A stretch of DNA of 64,000 bases from Riptortus pedestris. Lineage: Eukaryota > Arthropoda > Insecta > Hemiptera > Alydidae. Location of the stretch: assembly GCA_019009955.1 (NCBI GenBank), contig CM032228.1, positions 252,001,001-252,065,000 on the forward strand, in the 5' to 3' direction. The notes beneath the pieces are model-generated. The model saw only the letters and a list, made by a program, of their open reading frames with translations. It did not search any database and was not told the origin of the DNA. This document shows positions 23,338 to 36,510 of the stretch, in pieces. The first letter of the stretch is position 1; the number at the start of each line of letters is the position of its first letter. The position numbers were made by a program, and so were the translations under genes.

Positions 23338-23440
23338 AGTCCGTCACGCAGGGGCTGCGTAAATTCTGCAGATTTCCCTCGTGCCGGTGATCTCATTTCG
23401 CCATATATCTAATCTCAATAGATATCCGTCGAGTGGAACT
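23338..23440 (-). repeat. HINE-like P-type 3' end
   Basis: GTCCGTCACGCAGGGGCTGCG...GCAGATTTCCCTCGTG, then the P-type GTGATCTCATTTCGCC body. Confidence 0.65.
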
Positions 23441-23454
23441 AGGGGTTTTTTTAG

Positions 23455-23577
23455 CAGATTTTTCTTAAGTGAAATCCACTATTTAGGTTGTGCTTATGAC
23501 GCAATTGTCAACAAATTTCTTCAAATGTCCATCGATTCTACCTAGTACGAAAATGAGGTTCTTTCCAAATTGTACAT
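23455..23577 (+). mobile_element. HINE-like 5' half
   Basis: AGCAGATTTTTCTTAAGTG... to GTTCTTTCCAAATTGTAC, then ACATATACATATATAG and a CTAG element. Confidence 0.7.
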
Positions 23578-23592
23578 ATACATATATAGATA

Positions 23593-24370
23593 CCCCCCTC
23601 AGATACCCGGCTTTGCTTGGGAATTCATTTGAGGCTCAAGGGTGATCGTATCTTTTTTGGCACGGCTTAACATTGCACAATATTTGGACATTTACCCGTC
23701 CCAGTTTTTAGTGTTAATACCCGTCGTTTCTGTGGATTTGTTATTCATAAAATTAATTTTTGATGTAAGACTTCACTGTCCTCCATATTGTCATATGTCC
23801 CGTTTCCTGTTAGTTATGCATAGATTTGAATTATTAAGGTCAAAATATTAACATACATTTGAATTAATTTTTCCAGGTGAGGCACCTGGTAGTTCATATT
23901 GAAAAGAATTGTTGAGCAAATTCCTCTAAATAACAAAATAAACAACTTTTGTTATGTGCATATTTGCCGAGACCCCAATAGGAAAAGAAATCCTGCCCGT
24001 CCCTAGAAATTAGTATGGCTTATTATAAGGAAGGCGTTAGTGCTAATATACATACCGAGTGTTTTATTTAGTTCGGTTGAGTCTTTTGTGCCAAATAAAA
24101 TTGCTGACTCCCGCTATAATTTTTAGCGTATAACTCATTGATACTTCGGTATACGACGAAAATGTATATATTAAAAAAGTTACTCTAAATTACAAAATAA
24201 ATAACTTTTGTTATGTGCATATTTTTTCAAAAAACCAATAGGAAACGAAATATCGGTATTTTTAATTTCAGGCTTCCCTTATAACTCCCACTCCTGTTCG
24301 TCTCAGAGAATACTAGCATAGCCTAAAGTCTAAGTTGGCTTAGTAGTAATATACATATCAAGTTTCATGA
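23593..24370 (+). mobile_element. CTAG element, forward, 3'-truncated
   Basis: Starts at CTCAGATACCCGGCTTTGC, has the leader with CAGGTGAGGCACCTGG and one to two monomers, and stops at CAAGTTTCATGA before the (CAAA)n terminus. Confidence 0.75.
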
Positions 24371-24630
24371 ATAAGAAAGTTTTTAACAAATTTAAGTGTT
24401 TTGAAAATGAAATATGCCATGCGGGAATATGAGTCTTTGACTGTCTTGGTATGTCTTGAGTCAGTCTACATTCATAAATAATGTGAGTGAATGTCTGTTC
24501 AGTTTTTACTGTCGCATTTACAAGTATTTGAGTCAGTAAGAATCTGTATATGTAAGATTCTGTATTTGCGTATCCAGTTAGAAATTGTGTTAGATAACAT
24601 ATATGTTGGGACAGTGAGATTTTGGTTTTT
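24371..24630. other. Unassigned sequence
   Basis: No gene seen. Confidence 0.4.
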
Positions 24631-24631
24631 T

Positions 24632-24753
24632 AGCAGATTTCCCTCAAGGGAAATCAGCTATTGAGGCCATACTCATGACGCGATTTCCGACATTTTTCTT
24701 CAAATGTCCATTGATCCTACCCAGGAGATTCCGAAAATGAGGTCCGTTCAAAA

Positions 24754-24805
<52 letters not shown>

Positions 24806-25228
24806 TTGTCTGTTACCGCTCTAGCGGTCGCAATTTTTGTTTAATCGTCACCAAACTCGGTATTTAATCGTTTCATGTAAAAAGAAATATCAAGTTCGTT
24901 AACGGCTGAAATTGGACCAGTGGGAGGGGGGGGGGTTAAGAGGGGAGGAATTTCGAAGATTCGAAATATCACTGTTACTATATGTCGTATCGAAAAATTG
25001 TACAGACCCAATCTTATTGCATAAATATTGTTATATACATTTATTCTCTATCTTGAATATTAACCGAGATATTTGCATTTTTATTAAATGTGGGCCGATG
25101 ACGGACGAGTTAGTCCCGCCAAAAGCTAGTTCGGCCGTAGCTGTTCGGCTCTCGTATGGAGATTTCTCTAATGTATAACTTCACGTGGGGAATCTTAGCT
25201 TAGTTTACGCAGCCCCTGCGTGACGGAC
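24632..25228 (+). mobile_element. HINE-like element, S form, complete
   Basis: 597 bp from AGCAGATTTCCCTCAAGGG to GACGGAC, (AT)n at 24757-24801, followed by ACCGCTCTAGCGGT and an 11-G run. Inserted at a T run on both sides. The 3' subterminal repeat is slightly decayed (GGGGAATCTTAGCT). Confidence 0.9.
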
Positions 25229-25625
25229 TTTTTTATTTAAGAATTGAAGGTGTTTCACACAGGAGAACTATTGAATTTATAAACATAGCCCTGTTAGCCC
25301 GGAGGCTGATCCCGGGGGAGAAAGAAATGGATAAGTGATTCGGAAAGCATTTGAAAGGGATTTGAAACTTTGCATAAAGCTGCAACTTTATATGCACTTC
25401 AATACTGCAATCTAATACATTCCCCCAACTGGAATACATTATTGATTTTCAATCAGATTCCGTCTTCATTCTAAATCTTTTATGTCGTTCAACGATTCAG
25501 CCAATATTTCTTGTATTTTATTTCAGATTCATTTTGGGCACATCGAGTACTGTCAGTTCCCAAGAAGTTTATATTGTTACTCTAATATTTTTTCAAAAGA
25601 CCACCCATCAATCCTAGTGGATAAA
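25229..25625. other. Unassigned sequence
   Basis: No coding signal beyond a short chance frame. Not a recognised repeat. Confidence 0.5.
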
Positions 25626-25631
25626 AAAAAA

Positions 25632-26180
25632 GTCCGTCACGCAGGGGCTGAGTAAACTTAGCACATTTCCCACGTGAAGTCTTACAATAGAGAAATCTGC
25701 ATACTGGTAACACAACACCACCGTGATTAAATACAAACGGTAATGAGAAATCTTTCAGTTAATTAAAATAAATTCCCAACTGAAACGGCTTCTGAATTGT
25801 AAGAATATATTATATTTTAGTAACTCAAATTTTAATAGTCCAAGAACTAAAGAAGGGGGGGGGGGCAAATGAACAGAACGTATTTGCATAAATCTCACAA
25901 TTTAAGGAAGGTAAGGAAAGGTTAGAAGAAGATTCCACCTGAGCCGATCAGTTACAGAAACGGCAGACCTAATCCAAACTATACCGGACCACATGTCCCA
26001 CAGACTTCATAAAAAGGCGAATATCTCGGTTAATATTCAAGATAGAGAATAAATGAATATAACAATATTTATAGTAAATTTAATTTGCAATACGATTGGT
26101 TCTATATAATTTTTCGATCCGACGCATAATAACGGAGATATTTTGCATTTTCGAAAATCCCTCCCTCCTTAAATATACCC

Positions 26181-26251
<71 letters not shown>

Positions 26252-26374
26252 TTGGAATGGACATCATTTTCGTCATCTCCTAAGTAGGATCGATGGACGT
26301 TTGAGGAAATTTTTCGAAAACCGCGTCATAAGCACGACCTCAATAGCTGATGTCCCTTAAGGGAAATCTGCTAA
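25632..26374 (-). mobile_element. HINE-like element, L form, complete
   Basis: 743 bp with intact 3' hairpin, L body (AACTGAAACGGCTTCTG, poly-G at 25856-25865), (AT)n 26181-26247 and 5' palindrome TGTCCCTTAAGGGAAATCTGCT. Confidence 0.9.
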
Positions 26375-26377
26375 TAT

Positions 26378-26840
26378 CTTTCACGCAGGGCTGCGTAAAC
26401 TAGCGCATTTCAATGTGGTAATATAACACACCGTTGATCTCTTCTCACAATATATTCTCTATTTCTAAGTACAAATCATATGAGTATGATGGGATCTGTT
26501 TATGCGATCAATATCATACCCGATATTTAACAGTTTCAGTCAACAGTAAATGTCTTATTTGTTATTGGTAGAAATCGAACCGGGAATTAGAGTTTAGGGG
26601 GGGGGGAGCGGAATGGAGAATAAATTCAAAATATCTCCGTTATTTACAATTCGTCATAGAATTCATTTTGTTATAATATGGATGTTTTACTGTTCTATAT
26701 TGTTTTTCTCATATCTCAAATATTAACCGAGTAATTCGTACTTTCTGGTCTTCAGTCAGAATATGTGGTGAGATATCACTAGTGTGCCATACCATCATTT
26801 GGGAAATCTGCTTAGTTTACGCAGCATCTGCGTGGCGGAC
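26378..26840. mobile_element. P-type element with HINE-like 3' ends on both sides
   Basis: The left end (CACGCAGGGCTGCGTAAAC...TTGATCTCTTCTCAC) and the right end, read in reverse (CACGCAGATGCTGCGTAAAC...GTGATATCTCACC), are the same sequence over about 80 bp, so the element has long imperfect terminal inverted repeats. The middle has a G-run block related to the main family. Confidence 0.65.
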
Positions 26841-26876
26841 CTTTTTTACTCATTTCCTCTACATACTGTTCTAAGC

Positions 26877-26877
<1 letters not shown>

Positions 26878-26944
<67 letters not shown>
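26878..26944. repeat. (TA)n microsatellite
   Basis: Nearly pure TA. It directly precedes the CTAG element. Confidence 0.97.
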
Positions 26945-26945
<1 letters not shown>

Positions 26946-26946
26946 A

Positions 26947-27974
26947 CTAGCTCAGATACCCGGCTTCGCCCGGGAATTGATTGGAGGCTGAATGGTGATA
27001 GTATTTTTTTTGGCAAGGCTTTCCTTTACACAATATTTTAACATTTACCCGTCCCAGTGTTTAGGGCTAATACCCGTCGTTTCTGTGGATTTGTTAATAA
27101 AAAAATTTGTAAATTCAGGCCTCCCTCATAACCCCCACTCTTGCCCGTTCCAAGAAATGTTAGTAGGGTTTATTATAAGGATGGCATTAGTGCTAATACA
27201 CATACCGAGTGTTTTATTTAGTTCAGTTGAGTCTTTTGTGCCAAATAAAATTGTTGACTCCCGGTATAATTTTTAGCGTATAACGCCTTTATACTTCGGA
27301 ATACGACGATATTGTATATAGCAAAAGTTTCTCTAAATAAGGAAATAAACAACTTTTGTTATGTACATATTTGCCGAAACCCCAATAAGAAACGAAATAT
27401 CGCTATTTTTAGTTTGAGGCCTCCCTTATAACCCCCACTCCTGCCCGTCCCTAGAAATGTTAGTATGGCTTATTATGAGGAAGTCGTTAATACTAATTCA
27501 CATACCGAGTTTGGTTTAGTTCGGTTGTGTCTTTTGTGTCAAGTAAAATTGTGGACTTCCGCTATAGTTTTTAGCGTATAACTCATTTATACTTCCGTAT
27601 ACGGCAAAAGTGCATATAACAAAAGTTACTCTTAATAACAAAATGAACAACTTTTCTTATGTTCATATTTGCTGAAAAACCTATAGGAAACGAAATATCG
27701 CTATTTTTAATTTCAGGCCTCCCTTATAACCCCCACTCCTGTTCGTCTCAGAGAATTTTAATATAGCCTAAAGTCTAAGTTGGGTTAGTAGTAATATACT
27801 TACCAAGTTTCATAAAATTCGGTTCAGCCGTTTATGCGCGAAAAGGTAACAAACAAACAAATAAACATACAGACACCCTAGAAACAAAATGCAGGGAGGG
27901 TGTCTCTGTCTTGTGAAACGAAAGGTTCGCGTGCAATTTCGCGAAAAAACGCATTGTACCGACCGAGGTTACAA
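26947..27974 (+). mobile_element. CTAG element 1 of a head-to-tail run
   Basis: CTAGCTCAGATACCCGGCTTC..., anchors AGGCCTCCCT at about 27117, 27417 and 27716 (about 299-bp period), terminal GGTAACAAACAAACAAATAAAC and GAGGTTACAAGTTTATA. (AT)n 27990-28030 separates it from the next copy. Confidence 0.88.
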
Positions 27975-27991
27975 GTTTATACATATATAGA

Positions 27992-28031
<40 letters not shown>

Positions 28032-28032
<1 letters not shown>

Positions 28033-30144
28033 TAGCTAAGATACCCGGCTTCGCTCGGGAAATCATTTAAGGCTGAATGATGATAGTATTTTTTTGGGCA
28101 AGGCTTCAATGTTTACAACTACACCTCCCGTTGGCGCGCAATGTTTTGCTGTGAGGGTCAGGCAGGCTACTTATAAATGAGAAATTTCATATTTGAAGAA
28201 TAAATAAAAATGTGTTTCCTAATCTTTCCCTTGCCACTTTTTAACTCACCTTTTTGAATACTTCAAACCATAATCATGGATAGTATTTATTACAATTAAA
28301 TATCGTCTATAATGAAACTTATTTCCTGTCAAAAACCAATCCGAGCACTTATAGTTTAAGCATAGATTAGCACGTAAGGTTATATTCATAATAGTAGATC
28401 TCAGTGGTAATCACTTCCCGTAATGCCCAGCATTTCACAGGAAATTAGTAAACTCAATTAACTCTATTAGCCTCCGTCTATTTCCGCTCTCGCATTAGAG
28501 CTATCAACACTCTTCTCCTTAAATTATTAATTCAAAATATTATTGTAATAATTTATCTACCTTATGGAATTAAATAATAGTGTTACCCTAAAAATAATTT
28601 CAATTATATTCAAAAACCTAGTCGAGGGGAAGAGATCGTAGCCGTCCCTGCAACCTAAGTAATACTTTAAACAATCATATCGAGTTTAAGAGCATTTTGT
28701 CTTTTCTCATAATGACATTAACGTTTAATTGTTATGATAGTACATATTTGTTTCAATAACATGAAGATATCGGAAATAAGATAGTATATAACCAAAATCA
28801 AAGAGTTTGATTCCCTACTACTTCCCCTATCACTCCTTGAGGAAATTCAGCACGATTTTTTTTTTAAAATAATACATTATACAAATTAAATAATGGAAAT
28901 GCTCTTATAGTTTAAATTTCTATTGAAAATAAATAACAAAGTTATTTCCTAGGGAAAATAAATAAATGAGGCGAAGGGTGAGGGGGATTTATAATCTCAC
29001 TAATCCGAATCATACTTAGTACTAAATAATCGAAATAGATAAGGCTAAAACATAACATCATTTGTCATAATATGCCTATATTAAAAACACTTAAATAAGT
29101 ACTAATAAAATCGTCGACTCCCGCTATAGATTTAGCTTATATCCCGTATTTACTTCATTTTACGAAATAAGTGAAAGAAACAAAAGTTGCTCTAAATAAC
29201 AAAGTAAACAACTTTTGTTATGTGCACCTTTGCCGAAAAACAAATAGAAAATGAACTATCGTGAATTTTTACTTCAGGCCTCCCTTATAACTCCCACTCC
29301 CGTTCGAACCTAAAAATTTTAATATAGCTTATAATCATGGGAGAATTAATGCTAATTGACATACCGAGTTTTGTTAAGTTCGGTTCAATCGTTAGCGCCC
29401 AATAAAATAGTTGACTCCCGCTTTAGTTTATAGTATATATCTCGTTTATACTTCGTTAAAAGTCAAAAATTAATATTACAAAAGTTACCCTAAATAACAA
29501 AATAAATAACTTTTGTTAGGTTCATATTTGCCGAATAACGAATAGAAAACGAAATACCGTTATTTTAAATTCAGGCCTCCCTTACAACCCCCACTCCTGC
29601 CCGTCCCTAGAAATGTTAGTATGGCTTATTATAATAAAAGCGTTAGTACTAATGCACATACCGAGTTTTATTCATTTCGGTAGGGTCTTTCGTCTCAAAT
29701 AAAATTGTTCACATTCGTTATAGTTTTTTGCGTATATCTCGTTTATAATTCGGTATACGAAAAAAAGGTATATAACAAAAGTTACTCTAAATAACAAAAT
29801 AAACAACTTTTGATATGTGCATAATTGCTGAAAAACCAATAGGAATCGAAATATCGCTATTTTTAATTTCTGGCTTCCCTTATAACCCCCACTCCTGTTC
29901 GTCTCAGAGGATATTAATATAGCCTAAAGTCTAAGTTGGGCTAGTAGTAATATACATACCAAGTTTCATAAAATTCGGTTCAGCCGTTTATGCGTGAAAA
30001 GGTAACAAACAAACAAACAAACAAACAAACAAACAAACAAACAGACACCAAAGAAACAAAATGCAGTTATGGTGTCTATGACATGTGAAACGAAAAGTTA
30101 TCGTGAAATTTCGCGAAAAAAATCAATGTACAGACAGAGGTTAC

Positions 30145-30150
<6 letters not shown>
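28032..30150 (+). mobile_element. CTAG element 2, long form
   Basis: Same ends, but after the CCGGG start it has an extra segment of about 1 kb (28100-29100, from TTCAATGTTTACAAC) partly shared with the CTAG copy at 45.4 kb. Three to four monomers follow (anchors 29277, 29576, 29875) and (CAAA)n at 30004-30043. No ORF of note in the extra segment. Confidence 0.85.

Positions 30151-30220
<70 letters not shown>
30151..30220. repeat. (AT)n microsatellite
   Basis: 70 bp pure AT between CTAG elements 2 and 3. Confidence 0.97.
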
Positions 30221-30221
<1 letters not shown>

Positions 30222-30222
<1 letters not shown>

Positions 30223-31215
30223 TAGCTCAGATACCCGGCTTCGCTCGGGAATTCATTTGAGGCTGAATGGTGATGGTATATTTTTGGCAAGGCTTTACTT
30301 TGCACAATATTTTGACATTTACCCGTTCCAGTGTTTAGGGTTAATACCCGTTGTTGGCATTTGTTAAAAATAAAATTATTTTTTTATGTAAGACTTCACT
30401 GTCCTGCATATTGTCATATTTCCCGTCTCCTGTGCATTATGCATAGATTTGAATTATTAAGGAGAAAATATTGACATACATTTGAATTCATTTTTTCAGG
30501 TGAGGTACCTGGTAGTTCATATTGAAAAGAAGTGTTGAGCAAATTTCTCTAAATAACAAAATAAACAACTTTTGTTATGTGCATATTTGCCGAAACCCCA
30601 ATAGGAAATCATTATTATTAATTTCAGGCCTCCCTTATAACCCCCACTCCTGCCCGTCCCTAGAAATGATAGTATGGCTTATTATAAGGAAATCGTTAGT
30701 ATTAATTCACATAGCGAGTTTGGTTTAGTTCGGTTGAGTTTTTTGTGCCAAATAAAATTGTGAACTCCCGCTATAGTTTTTAGCGTATAACTCATTTATA
30801 CTTCCGTATACGGCAAAAGTGCATATAACAAAAGTTACTCTAAATTACAAAATAAACAACTTTTGTTATGTGCATATTTGCTGAAAAAGCAATAGGAAAC
30901 GAAATATCGCTATTTTTAATTTCAGGCCTCCCTTATAACCCCCACTCCTGTTCGTCTTAGAGAATATTAATATAGCCTAAAGTCTAAGTTGGGCTAGTAG
31001 TAATATACATACCAAGTTTCATAAAATTCGGTTCAGCCGTTTATGCGTGAAAAGGTAACAAACAAACAAACAAATAAACAAACAAACAAACAAATAAACA
31101 AACAAACAGACACGAAAGAAACAAAATGCAGTTATGGTGTCTATGACATGTGAAACGAAAAGTTACCGAGAAATTTTGCGAAAAAAATCAATGTACAGAC
31201 AGAGGTTACAATTTT
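30222..31215 (+). mobile_element. CTAG element 3 of the run
   Basis: Complete short form: CCCGGCTTCGCTCGGG start, leader with CAGGTGAGGTACCTGG, monomer anchors at about 30627 and 30926, (CAAA)n/(CAAATAAA) tract, GAGGTTACAATTTTATA end. Confidence 0.9.
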
Positions 31216-31239
31216 ATATATATATAGATAGATATATAT

Positions 31240-31760
31240 ATAAAAATATATTTTCAACTTACATATTTTTATTTTTCAATATAGTCCCCCTCAACAGCAA
31301 CGCACTTATTCCACCGCTTTTCCAACATCTGTAACCCGGTCAAAAAAAAATTGTAAAATAATAATAAAAATTTCAGTAACTGATGTTGAAGGCCGCCCAG
31401 ATCGGTCATCTTCAAGGTTTTCTCGGCCACCTTTGAAGAGTGCGGCCCACTTTTTGACGGTGGCATACGATGGGGCAGAGTCCCTCAAAGTTGCAGACAT
31501 GTCTTCAAAAATTTCCTTCGGCCTCATCCCCTTTTTTTACGAAATATTTTATCACTGCACGATGCTCAAAATTAGACATTTTTAAATCGACCTGTAACAC
31601 ACAAGATTCTGAAAGAAACTGACCAGAATTGAAAGGAGGAATTAGGAAGATAATAACTTAATATAGATAAACAATGACCTTTAACACCACTCAGCTTATC
31701 TGTTTTGATATAAAAGGTATCATAAGTAAACCAGGCTTAGAACTTTCTGTACACCCCTCG
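31240..31760 (-). mobile_element. mariner-family remnant, one terminus kept
   Basis: The right terminus, read in reverse, is CGAGGGGTGTACAGAAAGTT, a typical mariner inverted repeat, next to TA at 31761. The left terminus is missing and the remnant runs into AT-rich DNA beside CTAG element 3. This is a different mariner lineage from 8417-9357. Confidence 0.8.
31269..31579 (-). pseudogene. mariner transposase with catalytic domain deleted
   Basis: Start ATG at 31579 (MSNFEHRAVIKYF). A frameshift in an A run follows, then the helix-turn-helix region (SYATVKKWAALFKGGRENL, EDDRSGRPSTS). The sequence then jumps to the extreme C-terminus (LEKRWNKCVAVEGDYIEK, stop at 31269) in another frame. All three catalytic aspartate motifs are gone. 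About 70 percent of the usual length is missing. Confidence 0.9.
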
Positions 31761-31879
31761 TAGCGATAGGTTATTTGTATGGATATCCCATACATATTTG
31801 CACTATATGTTCTATAAGTGTGTTATTTCTACTTTCTTCCCCCTTCTTCTGAGATCTGCTCATCGGTTTTTGTTACATA

Positions 31880-32040
31880 TAATTAGAGAATATGTGTTGA
31901 GATGAGATCACATGTATTCCATCATGTGGGAAATCTGCTTAATTAGTGCAGCCCCTGCGTGACGGAAATCAGCTATTGAGGTCGTACTCATGACGAGATT
32001 TTCGAAATTTGTCTTCAAATGTCCATCGATCCTATTTAGT
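31880..32040 (+). repeat. P-type HINE-like 3' end fused to a 5' end
   Basis: GGGAAATCTGCTTAATTAGTGCAG...CTGCGTGACGG (to 31965) is followed at once by AAATCAGCTATTGAGGTCG... (5' end lacking its first half). A head-to-tail junction with loss of about 25 bases. Confidence 0.7.
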
Positions 32041-32395
32041 TTTCATGCCTTTTTCACATACCATGGACTATATCTAGTTGGACATGACACGAGCCCAGAC
32101 CATTGTCATAACACACCTGTTGCTTCATATTAAGATCATTCGGCGGTGGCTAGCCCGTGAAATGACTGGCAGGTTGTTGGTGTTCGGAGCCGCTTGTTGA
32201 TGGGGCTTTCAACCCAGAAATGATAACTCACTCCTCCAGCCCACTTCTTTGTTATCCATTGTGTAATTCGTGACAGAGGAAACTCCACTAAACACGTGTT
32301 CTGAGTGTTCTAACTGAATGTCATCTCTAGCACTGTCAATGCTCTCGTACGACTATAGTACGGTTAATTCTGGGTTCTCACGGCGTTAAGCATTA
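32041..32395. other. Unassigned low-copy sequence
   Basis: More balanced base composition than its surroundings, but no exon with open frame and splice sites could be supported. Confidence 0.45.
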
Positions 32396-32473
32396 GAGGA
32401 AATCTGCTACAGAGGTTGTACTCATTACGCAAAGATAGTACGAAACTGAGATCTGTGTATATATATATATATA

Positions 32474-33912
32474 CTAGCTCAGATACCCGGCTTCGCCCGG
32501 GAATTGATTTGAGGCTGAATGGTGATGGTATTTTTTTGGCAAGGCTTTAATTTGCACAATATTTTGACATTTACCCGGCCCAGTGTTTATGGTTAATTCC
32601 CGTTGTTGGCATTTGTGAATAATAAAATTAATTTTTGATATAAGTCTTCACTGTCCTCCAAATTGTCATATTTCCCGTAGACAAATAGACTATGAAATAT
32701 CGCGAATTTTTATTTCAGGCCTCCCTTATAACCCCCACTCCCGTTCTAATCTAAGAATTTTAATATAGCTTATAATCATGGAAGAATTAATGCTAATTGA
32801 CATACCGAGTTTTTGTAAGCTCGGTTTACTCGTTAGCGCTCAATGAAATCGTTGACTCCCGCTTTTGTTTATACTGTATATCTCGTTTATACTTTGTTAA
32901 AAGACAAAAATGAATATGACAAAAGTTACTCTAAATAACAAAATAAACAACTTTTGTTATGTTCATATTTGCCGAAAATGCAATAAGAAATGAAATACCG
33001 CTACTTTTAAATTCAGGCCTTCCTTATAACCCCCACTCCTGCCCGTCCCTAGAAATGTTAGTATGGCTTATTATAAGGAAGGCGTTAGTTATAATTCACA
33101 TACCGAGTTTGGTTTAGTTCGGGTTGAGTCTTTTGTGCCAAATAAAATTGTGGACTCCCGCTATAGTTTTTAGCGTATAACTCATTTATACTTCCGTATA
33201 CGGCAAAAGTGTATATAACAAAAGTTACTGTAAATAACAAAATAAACAACTTTTTTTATAGGCATATTTGCTGAATAAGCAATAGGAAACGAAATATCAC
33301 TATTTTTAATTTCAGGCCCCCCATATAACCCCCACTCCTGGCCGTCCCTAGAAATGTTAGTATGGCTCATTATGAGGAAGGCGTTAGTAATAATTCACAT
33401 ACCGAGTTTGGTTTAGTTCGGTTGAGTCTTTAATGCCTAATAAATTGTTGACTCCCGCTAAAGTTTTTAGCGTATAACTCATTTATACTTCCATTTACAG
33501 CAAAAGTGCATATGACAAAAGCTACTCTAAATTACAAAATAAACAACTTTTGTAATGGGCATATTTGTTGAAAAAGCAATAGGAAACGAAATATCGCTAT
33601 TTTTAATTTCAGGCCTCCCTTATAACCCCCACTCCTGTTTGTCTTAGAGAATATTTATATAGCCTAAAGTCTAAGTTGGGCTAGTAGTAATACACATACC
33701 AAGTTTCATAAAATTCGGTTCAGCCGTTTATGCGTGAAAAGGTAACAAACAAACAAACAAACAAATAAACAAACAAACAAATAAACAAACAAACAAACAA
33801 ACAGACACCAAAGAAACAAAATGCAGTTATGGTGTCTATGACATGTGAAACGAAAAGTTATCGTGAAATTTCGCGAAAAAAATCAATGTACAGACAGAGG
33901 TTACAATTTTAT
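32474..33912 (+). mobile_element. CTAG element, forward, four monomers
   Basis: CTAGCTCAGATACCCGGCTTC, CCCGGG start after a short (AT) run in a decayed HINE-like 5' half (32396-32455). Anchors at about 32717, 33016, 33316 and 33615, then a long (CAAA)n with CAAATAAA variants and GAGGTTACAATTTTATA. Confidence 0.9.
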
Positions 33913-34076
33913 ATATATATAGATATATATACATATATACATATGTATATATGCATTAAATATTATATAGTATATATTTATTATTATTATTGGAGAGGTT
34001 TGTACTCAGTAAAAACTGGAATAAAATCCTTATCGGGGGAAAGTCCAACCGATATGGAGTTTGTGATTGTGGCATG

Positions 34077-34262
34077 TTATGGGGAATTTAAAATTTGTCG
34101 CACGATTCTAGCAGTATCAAGAAGTACACCTTGCTGTGCTTCTTTTATAATTGCTGTTGGCAGATTCAAGTTCTTGGTGCCTGCTATCGTTGTTTTTGGC
34201 ACGAGGCCATTTGAACTTACTATAATAGGCGTAACCATGGCAGATTTCAGTTTGTATACGCC
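34077..34262 (-). pseudogene. Non-LTR retroelement ORF C-terminus
   Basis: Open frame ending at TAA (34077-34079): VYKLKSAMVTPIIVSSNGLV, then a PKTTIAGTKNLNLPTAIIKE segment, and QQGVLLDTARIVRQILNSP. It matches the tail of LINE polyproteins that ends in a TARIVR-type motif. It is longer and better preserved than the + strand copy at 4010-4265. The 3' UTR (CCGATAAGGATTTTATTCCAG) and an (ATT)n tail follow toward 33990. Confidence 0.7.
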
Positions 34263-34304
34263 TTTGTTGATTTATTATTATTATATGTCTGTATTGTATA
34301 TCTG

Positions 34305-34344
<40 letters not shown>

Positions 34345-34354
<10 letters not shown>

Positions 34355-34769
34355 CAATCAGAGAACTAATACCATCTTTCCAGAGACGTTTATTATACAA
34401 GATAGATGCAAATATGTTCTTGTAACCCCCCCCCGTCTTAGGTTCTTGGTCTAGTACAATACTTTTTATTGACTTAAAAATTGTTCTGACCCATTACAAA
34501 TTACAGTGCTAGATATAGTAAATAGTTTTCAATAAAATTAATATGTTATATTCTGATATATTTCAGTAACTGTTTTTCTTCCAAGTAAAAGGTTGGCTGA
34601 CCTTATTGTTTACATTCCAGACGCTTCCCATCGTCGGAGGTTTCTTATTATCGTTTGTATTCGTTCACTTAATATTTTGGTGGTGTTTCGTTAGCAGTAT
34701 GTAGATTTATCTATTACTAAACTTCACGAGGGAAATCTGCTTAGGTTACGCAGCCCCTGCGTGACGGAC
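34345..34769 (+). mobile_element. HINE-like L 3' half
   Basis: From an (AT)n at 34309-34351 through the L body (CCAGACGCTTCCC) to GGGAAATCTGCTTAG, hairpin, GACGGAC. The 5' half is missing. Confidence 0.8.
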
Positions 34770-35094
34770 TCTTTGCCAGTGGAACTATGTATAGAGCTGT
34801 TAGCTACGACCGTCCCCCGACCACGTCCCATCCCTGGTTGCTAGCACTCCCCGTGGAGAATAGTGTAACTATGAGACTATGTGCCTAATGAGGCTAGTAG
34901 CAGCCCACCAATAACAAAGGCCTCATAGCAGACCTATCTCCTGAATATTAATGCACTCTATCTCCTCTCTTATACTCCACCAAATCCTCCTTCATTTCGT
35001 CCCATTTCGCCCGGCTGTGTAAGGATTACTGAACCATGGGGCAGACGAATCTCTCGCTATCCCTCTACCTCTCCCTCCTGTGTACAGTACAAAA
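34770..35094. other. Unassigned low-copy sequence
   Basis: Richer in C than the surroundings. It holds a short ATG frame (35036, MGQTNLSLSL) that is not supported as an exon. Confidence 0.45.
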
Positions 35095-35145
35095 CTCCGT
35101 CACGCAGGGGCTGCGTAAACTAAGCAGGTTTCTCTCGTGAACAAT
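35095..35145 (-). repeat. Solo HINE-like 3' end
   Basis: TCCGTCACGCAGGGGCTGCG...AGCAGGTTTCTCTCGTG without body. Confidence 0.65.
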
Positions 35146-35299
35146 ATATAAATAAAGCATGTGCATACACATTACTCCGCATCTGAAAACAAGGAAATCC
35201 CTTAAGGGAAATCTGCTATTGAGGGAAATTTGTCTTCAAATGTCCATCGATCCTACCTAGGAGACGACGAAAATGAAGTTCCTTCAAAACTGTATATAT

Positions 35300-36510
<1,211 letters not shown>

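Noticed and set aside
33829..34425. 198-codon + strand frame
   Set aside because: It runs through a CTAG terminus, an AT microsatellite, the antisense of a LINE remnant and a HINE-like piece; the real coding signal there is on the other strand.
35036..35090. ATGGGGCAGACG (MGQTNLS...) as a third myristoylated first exon
   Set aside because: Beyond MG and T there is no similarity to exons A and B, no leader match and no convincing donor before the HINE-like end.
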